DNA of 64,000 bases from the NCBI RefSeq assembly GCF_900167115.1, contig NZ_FUXZ01000014.1, forward strand, positions 1 through 64,000, read 5' to 3'. Shown in pieces: positions 25,921-34,917 of the stretch. The stretch is from Eubacterium uniforme (GTDB lineage: Bacteria; Bacillota; Clostridia; Lachnospirales; Lachnospiraceae). The notes below the pieces were generated by a model. That model did not search any database and had not been told where the DNA came from. It saw nothing but the letters and a program-made list of their open reading frames with translations. How positions within the stretch are numbered: the stretch's first letter is position 1; the number at the start of each line of letters is the position of its first letter. Position numbers and translations under genes: made by a program.

Positions 25921-27123
25921 TTAGTATAATTCCAACTTAAATTTATCCAATATATTCTGTATTTTAATAAAAACTCCCCCACTTGCAGCATGAATTCCCA
26001 CCGGACAATACGGTTCTTTCATTGCAAAAAAAGGCTCATAAATTACTCCCCCACTATCACCTGGAGCACTCTTATACTTGGCCACTGCTACATCATTATA
26101 TTTTATATCATCTATTTTTATAGTGGTACTTTTTTTCTTTACTTTTCCACTTGTCAAATATGTTTTAGCACCAGATTTATATACTATCTGTCCCTCTATT
26201 GGATTGTTCGGTACACAGTTTAATTTAACTCCAACCGTATCTCCTTTTTCATTTTTATACTTCACCTGTCTAGCTAAATCATAATTAGAATTTGTTAACT
26301 CTACAAAAGCTGCATCAATTTTTCCCGATTGTTGCGTAATATGTACTTTACCTATTTGCTTTTCTTGTCTCTCATCGGCATATATTTTCAATCCCACCTT
26401 ATATCCCACATGTCCAGCAGTAACAAAACCATTTATCGTTCCAAAAACAGAACGACTTCTAGCTCTAAAACCTATACTTCCACAAGCAGGCTGGCTATCT
26501 TTATCTCTATAATGTATCATTTCCCCACTTCTTAATTTCTTTTTTTCACCTGTAATTTTACTTTCTTTACTAATCTTAACGCAATCACTATCTATAACAT
26601 TTTTCTTAAATTCATCAAAATATTTGTTTGATAAACTAATAAATCCAACCTCAACAACATTATTCTTTTCATCTATACCTACTGAGTTAATATAGTTATA
26701 TTTATCCATTTTATTTATAATTATTTTTTTAACATCATCTAGTTCTTTATATGTATATTCAACATATTTTATTTTTTTTACATCTTCTAACACGTTAACA
26801 GCGAGTACATCATCCACTTTTTTTGTCAACATAACAACTAGTTCGTCATTATCATCAATATAAGCACCAGCATATATTTTTTTTAACACATTATCTTTAT
26901 ATAATTTATCACTGATTTTATTCCAACTCTCTATTGACTTTTTATATCGTTTTGATACGCAAGGTATTTCCTCCTTTTTTTCTTCCTCAATCAAATTTTT
27001 AAAAATTGTTAATGAATCATCTTTTTCAATCCCATATGCATCACTATAATCAAAATTACAACAAACAACTGCCAATATCATACATACTATTATTATTCTT
27101 TTTATCATAAAATATACAGACAC
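25921..27123 (-). CDS. Secreted streptogrisin-like serine protease (S1 family) with propeptide
   Basis: A chymotrypsin-fold protease made as a preproenzyme of 400 residues. A signal peptide (about 1-30) is followed by a propeptide-like domain (about 80-190) and a mature domain with the triad His in FVTAGHVGY (about 233), Asp in GKIDAAFVEL (about 269) and Ser in APGDSGGVIY (about 355). The Cys in QPACGSIGFR and the short mature domain resemble streptogrisins/alpha-lytic proteases, which are mostly actinobacterial. Start is uncertain: GTG at 27123 directly follows the upstream stop codon, and an in-frame ATG lies at 27108. Bases here are even more A/T rich than in the atp genes. It likely needs the upstream isomerase and the downstream lipoprotein. 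Confidence 0.85.
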   Translation of the reverse strand: MSVYFMIKRIIIVCMILAVVCCNFDYSDAYGIEKDDSLTIFKNLIEEEKKEEIPCVSKRYKKSIESWNKISDKLYKDNVLKKIYAGAYIDDNDELVVMLTKKVDDVLAVNVLEDVKKIKYVEYTYKELDDVKKIIINKMDKYNYINSVGIDEKNNVVEVGFISLSNKYFDEFKKNVIDSDCVKISKESKITGEKKKLRSGEMIHYRDKDSQPACGSIGFRARSRSVFGTINGFVTAGHVGYKVGLKIYADERQEKQIGKVHITQQSGKIDAAFVELTNSNYDLARQVKYKNEKGDTVGVKLNCVPNNPIEGQIVYKSGAKTYLTSGKVKKKSTTIKIDDIKYNDVAVAKYKSAPGDSGGVIYEPFFAMKEPYCPVGIHAASGGVFIKIQNILDKFKLELY

Positions 27124-28125
27124 TTAATCATTTATTAAATAATTCATTACTTTTTCTCTAATTATCATATAAACAATTTGATTTTTTGTGTCATCCTCCT
27201 TAAAATTTATTTTATTTTTTTTAGCATATTTATTAATTTCATCTTCCGAAACCTTTATACCTTGCTTATCAGCTATTTCACAAATTATTAAGCATTCTTT
27301 TATTTCATTCTTTGCTTCATCACAACACTCCTCATAAAACGTCTCTTTTTCTTCATTTAATTCATAAACACAGTAATCTTCAATACTATCATACCCATAT
27401 GCATATGCAACTTCTAAATATTTATGATATATATCTAATGCATTTTTTGCAACCACATCATCTGAAATTTCAAATTGTGAATTATTCATTATTTCATCTA
27501 TAATCATATTTTCATTTCTATTTTTTAATTCATTTTTTTCGTTTTCATAACAATTATCATATATCCATTTATCAAATTCTTTAACACTTTCCAACCCTTC
27601 ATTCCTATAATTTTTCTTTATAAACTCGTCATCTATATCAGGTAAAATATACTTTTTTATTCTATTAATAATTATACAATACTTTATATCTCCTATTACA
27701 TAATTCAACTCTTCGTTTACCTTATGACCAATTAATTTTTTTTCTATATTTTCGTCAAATTTTCCTAATCCAATTTTAATTACATAACCTTTATCTTCAT
27801 CAATTACTTTTCCTTCAACAATTTGCTTTATATCAGCATCAACGTAACACCCATTACGAACAATTAATTCATTACTATTTTCAAATTTACCAAATTTTTC
27901 TAATTCTAACAGCTTATACTCTTCTATATCTTCTTTAGAAATCTTTACTTTAGATTTTTTTATTTTTTTATAACTTCCTAGTTTTGTTATCTTACATTTT
28001 GAATATCCTTGAGCATCTAATACACTCTGATATTTATTTACTTTCTTATCTTTACACAATAACAGGAGTAATCCTATAAAAAAGATCACCCCCATAATTA
28101 TAATAGATTTTCTTCTATATCTCAT
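27124..28125 (-). CDS. Membrane-anchored trigger-factor-like peptidyl-prolyl isomerase
   Basis: A 333-residue protein has one N-terminal membrane helix (about 7-26), so the bulk is outside the cell. An FKBP-like domain (about 95-165) includes NGCYVDADI, GLGKFDENIEKKLIGHKVNE and PDIDDEFIKK at its end. The remaining half matches the C-terminal chaperone domain of trigger factor (EISDDVVAKN, ..CLIICEIADKQGIKVSEDE..). Ribosome-binding region is absent. ATG at 28125, 19 bases after atpC stop, is chosen because it starts at the signal/anchor; the longer frame overlaps atpC. It is the first gene of the protease cassette and probably assists folding of exported protein, much as PrsA does. Confidence 0.8.
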   Translation of the reverse strand: MRYRRKSIIIMGVIFFIGLLLLLCKDKKVNKYQSVLDAQGYSKCKITKLGSYKKIKKSKVKISKEDIEEYKLLELEKFGKFENSNELIVRNGCYVDADIKQIVEGKVIDEDKGYVIKIGLGKFDENIEKKLIGHKVNEELNYVIGDIKYCIIINRIKKYILPDIDDEFIKKNYRNEGLESVKEFDKWIYDNCYENEKNELKNRNENMIIDEIMNNSQFEISDDVVAKNALDIYHKYLEVAYAYGYDSIEDYCVYELNEEKETFYEECCDEAKNEIKECLIICEIADKQGIKVSEDEINKYAKKNKINFKEDDTKNQIVYMIIREKVMNYLIND

Positions 28126-28144
28126 TTTTCTACCTAAAACATGA

Positions 28145-28567
28145 TTATTTAAAACTACCACCAACATAGTTAGAAGCCTTAAGTCTTGCCATAGCTCTAG
28201 AAAGAGAAGCTCTTGAAACATGATACTCTCTAATACTCTGCTTCTGCTGTAACTGTTCACGAGCACGTTCAAGGGCAGCCTGAGCACGGAATCTATCAAT
28301 GTCTTCTGGTCTTTCAGCCGAATAAACAACTAAATCAACCATCTTTTTTCGAACTCTGATAACACCATCCGATGTTACAACTCTTCTATAATCTTTTTCA
28401 CCAGGCACTCTAAATCTAACTTCGCCTATATCGATAACCCCTATAAAACCCTCATGATTGGCAAGTACGGATCTATCACCATCATCCATAGGGAATGTGA
28501 TAATTTCGCACTCACCCTCATAAAAGAGTTTATTACAGGATACTATTTTTAAAGAAAATGTCTTCAT
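28145..28567 (-). CDS. atpC: F1Fo ATP synthase epsilon subunit
   Basis: The epsilon subunit joins gamma in the central stalk and restrains ATP hydrolysis. The 140-residue protein has the N-terminal beta-sandwich (FYEGECEIITFPMDDGDRSV, LANHEGFIGVIDIG) and a C-terminal helical hairpin (AALERAREQL, ASLSRAMARLKA). Length is normal. It is the last gene of the atp operon. No terminator separates it from the protease cassette, whose first gene starts 19 bases later. Confidence 0.95.
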   Translation of the reverse strand: MKTFSLKIVSCNKLFYEGECEIITFPMDDGDRSVLANHEGFIGVIDIGEVRFRVPGEKDYRRVVTSDGVIRVRKKMVDLVVYSAERPEDIDRFRAQAALERAREQLQQKQSIREYHVSRASLSRAMARLKASNYVGGSFK

Positions 28568-28614
28568 ACATATCCTCTTTCAATCATTAGTTATGTAAAC
28601 CAACGATTTATAAT

Positions 28615-30012
<1,398 letters not shown>

Positions 30013-30939
30013 CTACCTCGCTTGCTTCTTCTTTTTATTTCTTAAAGCTTTAGCTCCGCCTATTACCTCAGTAATCTCCTGTGTAATAGCGGCCTGTCTT
30101 ACTCTGTTATATTCAATGGATAATTCTGATAACATAGCCTCAGCATTATCTGTTGCTGATTTCATAGCCATCATTCTGGCATTCTCTTCACTAGCTGAAC
30201 CTTCAACAAGTGCCCCATACATAAAACCTGTAACATAGTTATAAACAAGTTTTTCAAGTGCTCTCTTAGGAGATGGATAAATAGTGTACCAGTCAGAATT
30301 AATCTGATCAGCCTTAGCCTGTTCTATATACTCCTGAGTAACGAACTTACTAGTCTTAAGTGGCAGCAAATGCTCCACCCTGATTCCTGAACTAACAGAA
30401 TTAATCATCTGAGTAAAAATTAGAACAACTCTGTCTACTTCCTCTTCCTTATATAGTTCAACTATCCACTCTGCAATAACTCTTGCTCTATGGATTGAAG
30501 GATTATTAGCAGAATATTCAAAGCCCTCTTCAAGTTCATAACCCTGGCTTCTAAAGAAATGTCTTCCTAATTCGCCTACAACAAGTAATCTGTGTGGTCC
30601 ATCATCAGCTTCAATAATCTTAACGCTTTCTTTTAAGATGTTATGATTATAAGCACCTGCAAGACCTCTATCACCAGTAATTACAACATATGCAGTTTTT
30701 TTATATGTTTCTGCTCTATCCTTAGGTCTGTTATCAAAATATAAATGTTCAATATCTGGATAATGAAGCATGATATCAGAAAGTTGCTCCTGCAAACTTT
30801 CAAAATAAGGCTCTGTGTTCTCCAAATTCTGCTTAGCCTTTCTAAGCTTAATTGAAGACATCATGTACATAGCCTTAGTAATCTTCATGGTATCCTGAAT
30901 ACTGTGAATTCTACCTTGAATTTCCCTAGCGTTAGCCAT
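30013..30939 (-). CDS. atpG: F1Fo ATP synthase gamma subunit
   Basis: The 308-residue central rotor shaft begins with REIQGRIHSIQDTMKITKAM, the conserved N-terminal helix, and ends with the C-terminal helix SIEYNRVRQAAITQEITEVI. The Rossmann-like middle carries TGDRGLAGAYNHN. Its length is slightly above the usual 285-290 because of a longer middle section. It starts three bases after the fused delta-alpha gene. Confidence 0.95.
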   Translation of the reverse strand: MANAREIQGRIHSIQDTMKITKAMYMMSSIKLRKAKQNLENTEPYFESLQEQLSDIMLHYPDIEHLYFDNRPKDRAETYKKTAYVVITGDRGLAGAYNHNILKESVKIIEADDGPHRLLVVGELGRHFFRSQGYELEEGFEYSANNPSIHRARVIAEWIVELYKEEEVDRVVLIFTQMINSVSSGIRVEHLLPLKTSKFVTQEYIEQAKADQINSDWYTIYPSPKRALEKLVYNYVTGFMYGALVEGSASEENARMMAMKSATDNAEAMLSELSIEYNRVRQAAITQEITEVIGGAKALRNKKKKQAR

Positions 30940-30942
30940 ATT

Positions 30943-33213
30943 TTACTTCGCCTCCGCGTCATCTTTCGTACTCTCAGAAGCTTCCTTAGCATCTTCAGCG
31001 CTTATTTCTTTATTAACTTCTTCATTAAGCTTAGCATCCTCTGCTGCAATTTCAGCTCTAATAGCTTCATCCTCTGCTGCAGCCTTAGCCTTTTTTTCCT
31101 TAATGATTTCTTCACGCTTCTTAGCTTCTGCTAATGCTCTTTCTTCTTCGAGTTTTTTATTCTCCTCATCCTTAATACGCTTACGCTCTAAAGCTTCTTT
31201 CTTAAAGCTTTCACACACTGAAAGAATCTGAGAAACTGTTTCATCATCAATGCTCTTTTGAACATCAATTGTATTAAGAATGTCTGTATAATCATTTCTA
31301 AAATGATTTACAAGTTCCATACGGAATTTAAGAACATAATCAATAGGAACATCAGTAAAAATATGATTATTAATAGCAACTAAAGTTACTACCTGCTCTG
31401 GCATACTGAAAGCTGTTCCTAAAGGCTGTTTTAATAATTCCATAATTGCACGACCATGATTTAACTGATTTAAAGTTGTTTCATCAAGGTCTGAAGAGAA
31501 CTGTGTAAATACTTCCATTTCTCTATACTGTGCAAGGTCTACTCTGATGCTACCTGAAGCCTTCTTCATAGCCTTAGTCTGTGCAGCACCACCTACACGG
31601 GATACTGAAAGACCAACGTTAACGGCAGGTCTCTGACCTGAGAAGAATAACTGGCTTTCAAGATAAATCTGACCATCAGTAATTGAAATTACGTTAGTAG
31701 GGATGTATGCAGATACATCACCTGCCTGTGTTTCAATGATTGGAAGAGCAGTAATTGAACCACCACCTGCTTCCGGTGTTAAACGAGCTGATCTTTCTAA
31801 CAATCTTGAATGTAAATAGAATACATCACCAGGATAAGCTTCACGTCCTGGAGATCTTTCAAGAAGAAGTGAAATCGCCCTATATGCTACAGCATGTTTT
31901 GAAAGGTCATCATATACGATTAAAACATCCTGTCCTCTATGCATAAAGTACTCAGCAATTGCTGTACCTGAATAAGGTGCAATATACTGAAGTGGTGCAG
32001 CGTCGGCTGCTGTAGCAGATACAATAACTGTATACTTAAGTGCATCTGCTGCTTTAAGTGTATTAACAATCTTAGCTACCGATGATGCCTTCTGACCAAT
32101 TGCAACATATACACAGACTACATCCTTATCCTTCTGGTTTAAGATAGTCTCAAGTGCAATTGAAGTTTTACCAGTCTGTCTATCACCGATAATAAGTTCT
32201 CTTTGTCCTCTACCAATTGGGAACATGGAATCAATTGCTAAGATACCTGTTTCCATAGGTTCTGAAACTGATAATCTGTCAACGATACTTGGAGCAGGCA
32301 TTTCAACTGGTCTATAACCTTCAGACTCAATATCACCCTTTCCATCAATTGGAGCACCAAGTGCATCAACAATTCTTCCAAGGAATTTTTCGCCAATTGG
32401 AATACCAGCCATACGACCTGTTCTAACAACACGGCTTCCTTCAAAAATCTCTGTGTCACCACCGAAAAGGATAACACCGATTTCATCACGACGAACATCC
32501 TGTACCATACCCTTAACACCACAGTCAAATATTACAATTTCACCATAGCAAGCATGATCAATACCATCAACGTTAACGATACCATCACCAACCCAGTTAA
32601 CAATACCAATTTCCTTATCCTTAGCCTCAAGTTCAAATTCACTTACGCTAGTTCTAAGAATTGAAATAATGCTTTCCTGGCTAAATGAAGCGTTCTCAAG
32701 CTTTGACATATCGCCAATAATTTTATCCTTAAGCTGTTCAATACGGCCCTGTTCACTCCAGTCATATTCCTTAGTTCCAACTTTAATGATAAAACCACTC
32801 TTGATTGACGGATCTTTAGTCATGTCAATCTCGATATCGTTATTTCCACATTCTTTTTTAATAAAGGCAGCAATACCATCATATTGCTCCTCTGTAGGTT
32901 CTGTTACATAAATAAGCTCAGCTCTGTTTATTGCATCGCTATTTGCTAAAAATGTATCCCTATATTCTTTTATAATGTCATCAATTAAATTAAAGTCATT
33001 ACTATCACATAATATTTTTAAAAATGCGCGGATTTCCTTTGGGAATATACGGTCAATAACCATTTGCTTCTTAGTTACTAAAACCGTAGGATCACAAAGT
33101 TCCACCTTAATCTGCGGTACAGCTTCTAAAATATCTCTAGTCTGTAATAAAGCATCTTTAGGTATTCCTGAATTATACAAATCCTTCGCATAAGCTATTG
33201 TTGCCTCTGTCAC
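30943..33213 (-). CDS. atpA: Fused ATP synthase delta-alpha subunit with charged C-terminal tail
   Basis: One uninterrupted 756-residue frame holds two subunits. Residues about 1-170 are a full delta subunit (EATIAYAKDLY at the start, DPSIKSGFIIKVGTKEYD at the end). Residues about 180-680 are a complete alpha subunit: GIVNWVGDGIVNV, Walker A GDRQTGKT (about 341), ALPIIETQAGDVSAYIPTNV and the catalytic-interface LSVSRVGGAAQTKAMK. A tail of about 75 residues rich in Glu, Lys and Ala follows, probably a coiled coil, absent from ordinary alpha. GTG start with AGGTGA six bases upstream. Position between atpF and atpG fits the usual H-A order, so the fusion arose by loss of the intergenic stop. No good internal start site for free alpha was found. 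Confidence 0.95.
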   Translation of the reverse strand: MTEATIAYAKDLYNSGIPKDALLQTRDILEAVPQIKVELCDPTVLVTKKQMVIDRIFPKEIRAFLKILCDSNDFNLIDDIIKEYRDTFLANSDAINRAELIYVTEPTEEQYDGIAAFIKKECGNNDIEIDMTKDPSIKSGFIIKVGTKEYDWSEQGRIEQLKDKIIGDMSKLENASFSQESIISILRTSVSEFELEAKDKEIGIVNWVGDGIVNVDGIDHACYGEIVIFDCGVKGMVQDVRRDEIGVILFGGDTEIFEGSRVVRTGRMAGIPIGEKFLGRIVDALGAPIDGKGDIESEGYRPVEMPAPSIVDRLSVSEPMETGILAIDSMFPIGRGQRELIIGDRQTGKTSIALETILNQKDKDVVCVYVAIGQKASSVAKIVNTLKAADALKYTVIVSATAADAAPLQYIAPYSGTAIAEYFMHRGQDVLIVYDDLSKHAVAYRAISLLLERSPGREAYPGDVFYLHSRLLERSARLTPEAGGGSITALPIIETQAGDVSAYIPTNVISITDGQIYLESQLFFSGQRPAVNVGLSVSRVGGAAQTKAMKKASGSIRVDLAQYREMEVFTQFSSDLDETTLNQLNHGRAIMELLKQPLGTAFSMPEQVVTLVAINNHIFTDVPIDYVLKFRMELVNHFRNDYTDILNTIDVQKSIDDETVSQILSVCESFKKEALERKRIKDEENKKLEEERALAEAKKREEIIKEKKAKAAAEDEAIRAEIAAEDAKLNEEVNKEISAEDAKEASESTKDDAEAK

Positions 33214-33215
33214 TT

Positions 33216-33698
33216 TTATTCACCTGCTTTTTTCAAAAATTCATCGTAAAGTGCCTTATCCACTTCACTACCCTTCTGCTTTCCTACAGCCTTTGAAGCT
33301 GCAACTAAAGCCATCTGAGCAATTTCTTTCTCTGTATCCTTAAGGATCTGTTCTTTCTGGCTTTCACCTGTTGCTCTGGCTCTTTTTCTAATTTCATGAG
33401 CATCTTTGTTAGCTCTTTCTATAATCTTATTATACTCGGCATCTGCTGTCTTCTTTGCCTTTTTAAGAGTTTTTCTACGTTCCATTTCAAGTTCACTCAT
33501 AGAAGCATCGTATTTAGCCTTAATATCTTCTGCTTCCTTCTTAACTTGCTTTGCCTCGTTAAGCTCTTTATCGACTTCTTCCTGTCTCTTGGCTATAATT
33601 TCAAGGACAGGTTTAAACAAAAGTACTTTTAATGCCACTGTTAAAATAAGTAGGTTTATAACTATAATAATTAAATTTTCTGGCGTAACATTTAACAT
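33216..33698 (-). CDS. atpF: ATP synthase Fo subunit b
   Basis: The peripheral stalk subunit (160 residues) has an N-terminal membrane helix (NLIIIVINLLILTVALKVLLF) followed by a long charged coiled coil (EEVDKELNEAKQVKKEAEDI and onward). Length is normal. Two bases separate it from the fused delta-alpha gene and 37 from atpE. In ordinary enzymes its C-terminal end contacts delta, here part of the fusion. Confidence 0.92.
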   Translation of the reverse strand: MLNVTPENLIIIVINLLILTVALKVLLFKPVLEIIAKRQEEVDKELNEAKQVKKEAEDIKAKYDASMSELEMERRKTLKKAKKTADAEYNKIIERANKDAHEIRKRARATGESQKEQILKDTEKEIAQMALVAASKAVGKQKGSEVDKALYDEFLKKAGE

Positions 33699-33735
33699 TA
33701 CAATAGTTCCTTTCTACAATATTTTTGGCTTTAAT

Positions 33736-33969
33736 CTATTTCATCTGTCCTGGAAGCATTACAATAATCATAAGAGCAATAACGAAACAGTAAATAGCTG
33801 TTGCTTCTGCAAGCGCACAACCTAAGATAAGCATGTTACGAATTTTGCCTTCTGCCTCTGGCTGTCTAGCTACTGCTTCTGATGCTTTACCTGTAGCAAT
33901 ACCGATACTAATACCTCCACCTAATGCTCCTAAAACTGCGATACCCGCACCAATTGCGATAAGACCCAT
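33736..33969 (-). CDS. atpE: ATP synthase Fo subunit c
   Basis: A 77-residue hairpin of two membrane helices with the polar loop ARQPEAEGK and the ion-binding Glu in CALAEATAIY. Residues typical of Na+ rings (Gln in helix 1, Ser next to the Glu) are missing here, so proton coupling is more likely. AAGGAG precedes the ATG. Confidence 0.95.
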   Translation of the reverse strand: MGLIAIGAGIAVLGALGGGISIGIATGKASEAVARQPEAEGKIRNMLILGCALAEATAIYCFVIALMIIVMLPGQMK

Positions 33970-34015
33970 TTTTTTAATCTCCTTTGTTAATCAAATTTTT
34001 CATGTCAGTACTGTG

Positions 34016-34705
34016 TTACTCTATTTCCTCGCTAATATAAAGGGATGTTAAGAATACAAATACATATGCCTGTAACAATCCATCAAAAATGTCAAAATAA
34101 ACACAAAATACTGCTGGTACAATGATAGGAACTACACATTTTAAAAGTTCCATAATAACAAATGCACCAAGAACATTACCAAACAATCGCATGCAAAGCG
34201 AAAGTGGTCTAGTTACCAACTCTAAAATATTAATAGGTGTTACGATTATGATAGGCTCTGTAAATTTATGGAGCCACTTTTTAACACCTAAATGATAAAT
34301 CCCTGCTGCTTCAACAAGTAAAATACTCATAAGCGCAAGTGCAATGGTAACAGTCAAATCCTTAGTTGGTGATTTGAACCCAAATATACCTATGGTGTTA
34401 GATAACCCAAGGTAAAGTAAAACTGTAGTAAGATATGGAACATAAGCTTTACCCTTATGACCAACCATGCCTTCAACAAGACCTGTAAGCTTAGTTACAA
34501 TAAGTTCAGCAACAGCCTGTCTCTTACTGATATTATGCACCTTTAAGCCTCTGCCTAATATAAATGCAATCAATATCAGAACGGCCATGATAATCCATGT
34601 TACTACTACCGCCTCAGAAATATGAGCCGTATAACCGAAAAAATCAAATGAAAAGACTTCTTTACACTCAAGTTCTTCCATGAGTTTTTCGTTTAGATTA
34701 TTCAT
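34016..34705 (-). CDS. atpB: ATP synthase Fo subunit a
   Basis: The ion channel subunit (229 residues) has five to six membrane helices and the essential Arg in RPLSLCMRLFGNVLG, with the Glu/His region VEAAGIYHLGVKKW. It is the first gene of the operon; atpI is not present in front of it. GGAAGTGAG precedes the ATG. The order B-E-F-(HA)-G-D-C is otherwise standard. Confidence 0.96.
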   Translation of the reverse strand: MNNLNEKLMEELECKEVFSFDFFGYTAHISEAVVVTWIIMAVLILIAFILGRGLKVHNISKRQAVAELIVTKLTGLVEGMVGHKGKAYVPYLTTVLLYLGLSNTIGIFGFKSPTKDLTVTIALALMSILLVEAAGIYHLGVKKWLHKFTEPIIIVTPINILELVTRPLSLCMRLFGNVLGAFVIMELLKCVVPIIVPAVFCVYFDIFDGLLQAYVFVFLTSLYISEEIE

Positions 34706-34813
34706 CCGCTCACTTCCTTTCTTCTGTCAAAATTTGGGAGGATTTGTCAACCCTTTTTTAATAGTATAGTGCTTTTCCCTACGTACACAAAAACTATATC
34801 CCCAATGTAAATT

Positions 34814-34842
34814 AGTATACTACTATTCTTTTGTTAATTCAA
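34814..34842 (-). promoter_or_regulatory. Likely promoter of the atp operon
   Basis: On the minus strand TTGAAT (34837-34842) and TATACT (34814-34819) are spaced by 17 bases, about 110 bases upstream of atpB. A second TATACT-like element closer to the gene (near 34765) lacks a good -35. Confidence 0.55.
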
Positions 34843-34877
34843 ATACAAAGTTCACAAAAAATTGACACTATACCACA

Positions 34878-34911
34878 AAAAAAGATGCATCTTTTACAAG
34901 ATGCATCTTTG
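34878..34911 (-). terminator. Terminator after the secreted M15 peptidase gene
   Basis: AAAGATGCATCTT pairs with AAGATGCATCTTT around a TTAC loop, followed on the minus strand by a seven-T run. It isolates the peptidase gene from the atp operon. Confidence 0.9.
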
Positions 34912-34917
34912 CATGTT

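Noticed and set aside
33736-33969. Na+-coupled ATP synthase c-ring
   Set aside because: The conserved Glu is present, but the helix-1 Gln and the Ser next to the Glu that define Na+ sites are replaced by Ile and Ala, so a proton-type ring is more likely.
34735-34745. TTGACA close to atpB as a -35 element
   Set aside because: It is only about 30 bases before the start codon with no -10 element at a proper distance.
34706-34880. Riboswitch or tRNA in the atp leader
   Set aside because: No conserved aptamer or cloverleaf pattern was seen. No tRNA or rRNA gene was recognised anywhere in the window.
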